Below, piece by piece: positions 29,113-32,609 of a DNA stretch of 32,609 nt. The notes under the pieces are model-generated. The model was not told the DNA's origin and ran no database searches. It saw nothing but the letters and a program-made list of their open reading frames with translations. Every line of letters begins with the position of its first letter. The first letter of the stretch is position 1. The position numbers and the translations under genes are program-made. The stretch comes from a virus. The stretch spans positions 1 to 32,609 of IMG/VR virus record IMGVR_UViG_3300032205_000012. The stretch is one strand, 5' to 3'.

Positions 29113-31521
29113 ATGGCGGACACCGCGCCGGAGCGCGTCGCTTCGGCACAGTTCATACGCGAGTTGTGGGGGATCTGCCCCTCCGACTGGATCGTCGAGT
29201 TCAACCTGCTCCAGTACAGGCCGACGCAGGAGAAGCACGACGACCAGCGGATGCGGGCACTCTTCTACAGGGTCGATCAGGTCCTCGCCGATTGGCCGAC
29301 GATCTCGAATCAGCTCGACCATCTGAACCGGACCCAGGTCGAGAACATCCATCACGGCGTCAACCCGCGCTTCCAGAAGCCCCGGAAGCACGGGAAGAAC
29401 TCCGACGTCTCCCACTACGTCGCCGTCTGGGTCGACGTCGACTTCCACGGTCAGGAGGCCGCGGTCCGGAAGCAGTTCGACGAGGTCGTCGCGGACCTGC
29501 GGGCCCGGGGACTCGGACCCTCGGTCATCGTCGAGTCCGGCCGGGGCCTGCACGCCTACTGGCTCTTCGACAAGCCCTACCCGGTCGCGCAGGCCCGGCC
29601 GATCTGCGCCGGGATCCAGGACTACTTCAAGATCTCCGACGCCGTCCACGACCCCCGGCGGATCCTCCGGGTCCCGGGCTTCGCAAACCTGAAGGACTCG
29701 AAGAACCCCTGCTGGTGCAGGGTCGCCGAGGCGACCTGGGAGCGATTCCCGATCGAACTCTTCAAGGACTTCGCGATCACGGATCTGAAGAAGTCGAACG
29801 AGGACCTCGAAGCCGAGGAGGAGCAGCGTGCGACGGCGGACATCACCTCCCTAAAGTCACGCGATCCGAAGCTCCAGGAAGCCCTGTCCAAAGGCGTCGA
29901 TGAATCCGGCGGACCCCACGGTGGCCGTCACCTCTCCGCGACTGCCGTCGTCGGCTACTTCTGCCGCTTCTCGAAGACGAAGCGGATCGCCGAGACGAAT
30001 GCCGGGAACTGGAACAAGAAGCTCTGCCGTCCGCCGCTCCCGGACGACGAAGTTCAGCGGATGGTCGAGGACTTCTGGGCGAAGGAGGAGGTCCGTCGCG
30101 CCGAGTACAAAGAAGAGCGTCGGCTTCTCAAAGAGAAAGAGAAGGAGCTGAAGGGTGGACCCGACGACGGACCGCCCTGGTGGAAGGGCGACGAATTCCT
30201 GCCGGAGGAGCTGGCCCGGCACATCTGCTCGCAGCAGAAGATCATCGCAACGCCGATCGGCGACGACTACAAGGGCGTCACCCTCTACGTCTACAGAAGC
30301 GGGGTCTACCGCTCGAAGCTGGGCTCCTCAATCGAGACGGAGGTCCGGGACGCGCTCGCCCGGGATGCGAAGCCGGACCGGATCAATCAGGTCCTCGACC
30401 TGATCCACCGCTCACAGAAGATCGACTACGACGAGATCAATCCGCTGGCCTGCGAACTCATCAACGTCCAGAACGGAATGCTCGACTGGCGGACCGAGAA
30501 GATCGTCCCGCACGATCCGAAGTACCTCTCGACCATCCAGATCTCCGCGGAGTACGCGCCGGAGGTACGCTGCGAAGCGCTCGACAAATTCTTCGAGGAC
30601 GTCTTCCCTCCGGACTGCGTCGCCCTGGCGGAGGAGTTCGTCGGCTACCTGCTGATCCCGGACACCCGACTCCAGAAGGCGTTCATCGCGGTCGGCGCCG
30701 GAGGCAACGGAAAGGGGACCTTCCTGAAGATCCTGACCTCGCTGCTCGGGAAGGAGAACGTCTCGACCCTCGACATCCACACACTCGAGGACGACAAGTT
30801 CGCGACCGCAGCGCTGGTCGGGAAGCTGGCGAACGTCCACCACGACCTCAGTCGGAAGCAGCTCGAATCGACCAGCCGCTTCAAGACGCTCGTCTCCGGC
30901 GATCCGATCTCCGGAGAGAAGAAGTTCAAGGACGGCTTCACCTTCCGGCCGTTCGCCAGGCTCGTCTTCTCCGCCAACGAATTCCCGCGCTCGGAGGACA
31001 AGACAAACGCCTACTTCCGACGGCTGATCTTCGTCGAGTTCCCGAACAGCTTCTCCGGCGCTGCCAGCGAGATCCTCGACTATGACAAGGTCCTGACGAA
31101 GACGCCCGGCTTCATGTCGGCACTCCTGAACCGAGGGATCGCCGGACTTCGACGGGTGATGGACTCCGGCCGCTTCTCGATCTCGGAGACGAGCACCCGG
31201 ACGATCGAGCAGTACAAGCGGGAGTGCAACTCTGCCTACGACTTCGTCCAGGAGTTCTGCCACATTGAGGAGTGGGGTTGGATCCCCCGCCAGCAGATGT
31301 ACCAGAAGTACGACGGCTGGTGCCGCGACAACGGACTGAAGCCGATGAGTTCAAAGAACTTTGTGAACGGAATCCGGGACACAAAGGGCATCAAAGAGGT
31401 CAAGCGGGAGGGCGTCCGCGGCTGGCTCGGGATCTCCTGGACGAACGGTTCAGGGCCGCACACGAGCCAGGAAGAGGTCGAAACCTTCGGGAAGGAGAGG
31501 AAGGTCTCGAATGAGTTCTGA
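29113..31521 (+). CDS. P4-type primase-helicase (802 aa)
   Basis: The N-terminal AEP primase domain has WVDVDFHG with the metal-binding Asp108 and Asp110, and SGRGLHAYWLF (142-152) with His147. A helical linker with Lys/Glu-rich coiled coil (about 330-350) follows. The C-terminal D5_N/SF3 helicase has Walker A GAGGNGKGT (528-536) and NVHHDLSRKQ downstream, typical of P4 alpha and related phage or plasmid enzymes. It makes primers and unwinds DNA at the origin. GAGGG 5 nt before the ATG is the SD. The stop lies in the first copy of a 15-bp direct repeat. It is the main replication enzyme of the module. Confidence 0.9.
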   Translation: MADTAPERVASAQFIRELWGICPSDWIVEFNLLQYRPTQEKHDDQRMRALFYRVDQVLADWPTISNQLDHLNRTQVENIHHGVNPRFQKPRKHGKNSDVSHYVAVWVDVDFHGQEAAVRKQFDEVVADLRARGLGPSVIVESGRGLHAYWLFDKPYPVAQARPICAGIQDYFKISDAVHDPRRILRVPGFANLKDSKNPCWCRVAEATWERFPIELFKDFAITDLKKSNEDLEAEEEQRATADITSLKSRDPKLQEALSKGVDESGGPHGGRHLSATAVVGYFCRFSKTKRIAETNAGNWNKKLCRPPLPDDEVQRMVEDFWAKEEVRRAEYKEERRLLKEKEKELKGGPDDGPPWWKGDEFLPEELARHICSQQKIIATPIGDDYKGVTLYVYRSGVYRSKLGSSIETEVRDALARDAKPDRINQVLDLIHRSQKIDYDEINPLACELINVQNGMLDWRTEKIVPHDPKYLSTIQISAEYAPEVRCEALDKFFEDVFPPDCVALAEEFVGYLLIPDTRLQKAFIAVGAGGNGKGTFLKILTSLLGKENVSTLDIHTLEDDKFATAALVGKLANVHHDLSRKQLESTSRFKTLVSGDPISGEKKFKDGFTFRPFARLVFSANEFPRSEDKTNAYFRRLIFVEFPNSFSGAASEILDYDKVLTKTPGFMSALLNRGIAGLRRVMDSGRFSISETSTRTIEQYKRECNSAYDFVQEFCHIEEWGWIPRQQMYQKYDGWCRDNGLKPMSSKNFVNGIRDTKGIKEVKREGVRGWLGISWTNGSGPHTSQEEVETFGKERKVSNEF

Positions 31522-31790
31522 ACCCATAAATGGCGGGGCACTTGGCGGGGCATCAACGTGCCCCGGAAAGGCATCCGTATGTGTCTGGTAGATGTCTACT
31601 TACATCGTATGTGTCTGACGGGGCACGACGGGGCACGAGAAGCTCTTATAAACGCTTGGGCTAGGATTGCTAACAAAACTTTTTATTTACCTATAGAAGA
31701 TAGCGTAGAAGATAAAAAAGTAGTACACGAAAGCCCTGGCGTAATAAATGACGTGTATGTGCCCCGTCGTGCCCCGTTCTGAACCCATAA
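31515..31790. repeat. Repeat-rich AT-rich segment: candidate replication origin or small inserted element
   Basis: GTTCTGAACCCATAA occurs at 31515-31529 and 31776-31790 as a 15-bp direct repeat flanking the segment. CGGGGCAC-type 8-mers occur seven times: 31534-31541, 31546-31553 (last base T), 31619-31626 and 31629-31636 on plus, and 31558-31565, 31759-31766 and 31769-31776 inverted. The 18-mer at 31619-31636 is an exact inverted copy of 31759-31776. CGTATGTGTCTG is directly repeated at 31576-31587 and 31606-31617. Between the inverted arms, 31640-31755 is markedly AT-rich. A reading frame at 31558-31782 lacks an SD and is probably not a gene. Confidence 0.6.
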
Positions 31791-31800
31791 CGGAGATTTT

Positions 31801-32253
31801 ATGGCTACGATCCAGGAGACTATCGCTGCGAAGCAGCGCGCCATGATCCCGCAGCGCCTCGTGCGTGGCGCGGAGGTCCTCGGCCGCCTCTGGAAGGATG
31901 GCGTTCGCTGCCGCTCGGAGTGGTCCGGCGTCTGCCCCTGCGAGCCGCCGAACGACTTCTGCCTCTCGAAAAAGAAATGGCTGGGACTCGTCCGGGAGTT
32001 CAACGGCGGAAAGTACCCCTCCGATCTCTCCGGCACCGAGGGCTTCCTGGTCCTGGACTGTATGACGATGGAGATGCTGACGGCGTCCGGCCTGACGATC
32101 CTGAAGGTCGTCCCGGGGGCCCGCGTGCCGATCCGGGTCGGCCGGAAGGGGACCTGCCTCCAGACGATCCTCGACCTCGCGGCGCTGGAGGGGACTGCCG
32201 ACTACGACGCCGCCGTCGAGGCGGTCGTCCGGATCCAGGAGGTCGGCCTGTGA
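31801..32253 (+). CDS. Unknown protein downstream of the repeat segment (150 aa)
   Basis: The ATG at 31801 has GGAG and a 5-nt spacer. After a helical N-terminus the chain has Cys37, Cys45, Cys47, Cys54 (VRCRSEW, VCPCEPP, FCLSKKK), a possible metal cluster. Further on are a beta segment VRGAEVLGRL and VLDCMTMEMLTASGLTILKV. No family recognised. It continues the rightward operon after the primase gene, so a regulatory or DNA-metabolism role is possible. Confidence 0.6.
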   Translation: MATIQETIAAKQRAMIPQRLVRGAEVLGRLWKDGVRCRSEWSGVCPCEPPNDFCLSKKKWLGLVREFNGGKYPSDLSGTEGFLVLDCMTMEMLTASGLTILKVVPGARVPIRVGRKGTCLQTILDLAALEGTADYDAAVEAVVRIQEVGL

Positions 32254-32474
32254 GCTCCGCCGATCGGTTCCGTAGCATGGTTCGGTTGTCGTCGGACCTC
32301 TGGCTGGCCGAACAGATCTCGACGACGACACGCCTGATTCACGAGTCGGAGCAGCTTCTTCGTGGGCAACGCTGGAATGAATCGACGGAGCTCCGACGAG
32401 CCGTCGCGGATGCCCGCTGGGAGCTTCGGGTCCTACGCGAGGAACTCGACCTACGGAAGGTGGATGTCCGATGA
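32250..32474 (+). CDS. Small helical protein (74 aa)
   Basis: GTG at 32250 overlaps the preceding stop by 4 nt (GTGA) with AGGAGG upstream. The whole chain is helical and charged (TTRLIHESEQLLRGQRW, LRRAVADARWELRVLREELD), likely a short coiled coil. Its stop overlaps the next ATG by 4 nt (ATGA). Function unknown. Confidence 0.6.
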   Translation: MSSADRFRSMVRLSSDLWLAEQISTTTRLIHESEQLLRGQRWNESTELRRAVADARWELRVLREELDLRKVDVR

Positions 32475-32609
32475 CCGATGAAAATCCATTCGAGGACGTC
32501 GATCGCGCGATCAGCGAGATCATCGAGAAGCAGCTCGAGACCGTCAAGGCGCTCGACGGAATGCAGGCGGACGTGACTTCCTGGGAGGCGGACTTCCTGG
32601 AGAGCGTCC
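32471..32609 (+). CDS. Start of an unknown gene (cut by window edge)
   Basis: The ATG at 32471 overlaps the preceding stop (ATGA). The 46 visible residues read MTDENPFEDVDRAISEIIEK followed by a charged helix (QLETVKALDGMQADVT). The C-terminus is outside the window, so no function can be given. Confidence 0.55.
   Translation, partial: MTDENPFEDVDRAISEIIEKQLETVKALDGMQADVTSWEADFLESV

Noticed and set aside
31558-31782. 74-codon frame in the repeat segment
   Set aside because: The GTG start lacks an SD. The frame is built of repeats and AT-rich DNA and ends in the duplicated 15-bp repeat. A real gene cannot be excluded but is not supported.
31515-31790. CRISPR array
   Set aside because: The repeats are short, in both orientations and unevenly spaced, with no regular spacers.

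Overview
The window is a GC-rich piece of a bacterial virus, or of an integrated or plasmid-like relative. Genes are packed head to tail with 1-11 nt overlaps, Shine-Dalgarno (SD) sites are strong, and GTG starts are common. No rRNA, tRNA, CRISPR array or host housekeeping gene was seen. All genes left of about 23.76 kb lie on the minus strand and all genes to the right lie on the plus strand, so one divergent control region (23.75-24.04 kb) splits the map. A lipoprotein with a lipobox beside a holin-like and an i-spanin-like protein suggests a host with two membranes. The host itself cannot be named.

Right arm (24.0-32.6 kb, plus): a replication and recombination module. In order it holds an XPD/DinG-type helicase, two small proteins, a RecA-like (Sak4/AAA_24-type) ATPase, an ssDNA-binding-like protein (DUF669-like), an AT-rich HNH endonuclease insert, and a P4-type primase-helicase. 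A 276-bp repeat-rich AT-rich segment (possible origin or small inserted element) follows, then three small genes, the last cut by the window edge. The module starts with a near-perfect sigma70 promoter whose first transcribed bases pair with downstream RNA in a predicted pseudoknot.

Left arm (23.75 kb down to 1, minus): virion, membrane and lysis genes. From right to left: a small protein and a 700-aa coiled-coil protein; two methyltransferase-fold proteins and two small helical proteins; a promoter followed at once by a textbook intrinsic terminator (19.59-19.69 kb); a zinc-ribbon protein; a transglutaminase/papain-fold protein with a C-terminal membrane anchor; a small membrane protein; a 920-aa modular protein full of Asn-Pro motifs; an Arg-rich protein with membrane-like segments and the same motifs; three beta-rich candidate capsid proteins separated by strong hairpins; fibre or spike-like beta proteins; a lysis-like cassette; three more C-terminally anchored proteins; a GT4-like glycosyltransferase; and at the left edge proteins of a kind seen in phage tail fibres and other particle appendages.

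No terminase, portal, HK97-type capsid, tape measure, tail tube, sheath or packaging ATPase was recognised in the 24-kb left arm. Several proteins carry single C-terminal membrane anchors and the capsid candidates look jelly-roll-like. A tailless virus with an internal membrane is therefore a serious possibility. It is an inference only: the window is incomplete, and the fibre proteins and replication cassette also occur in tailed phages. The most interesting points are the Asn-Pro modular protein next to a possible cysteine peptidase, the promoter-terminator arrangement before the structural genes, and the structured leader of the replication operon.
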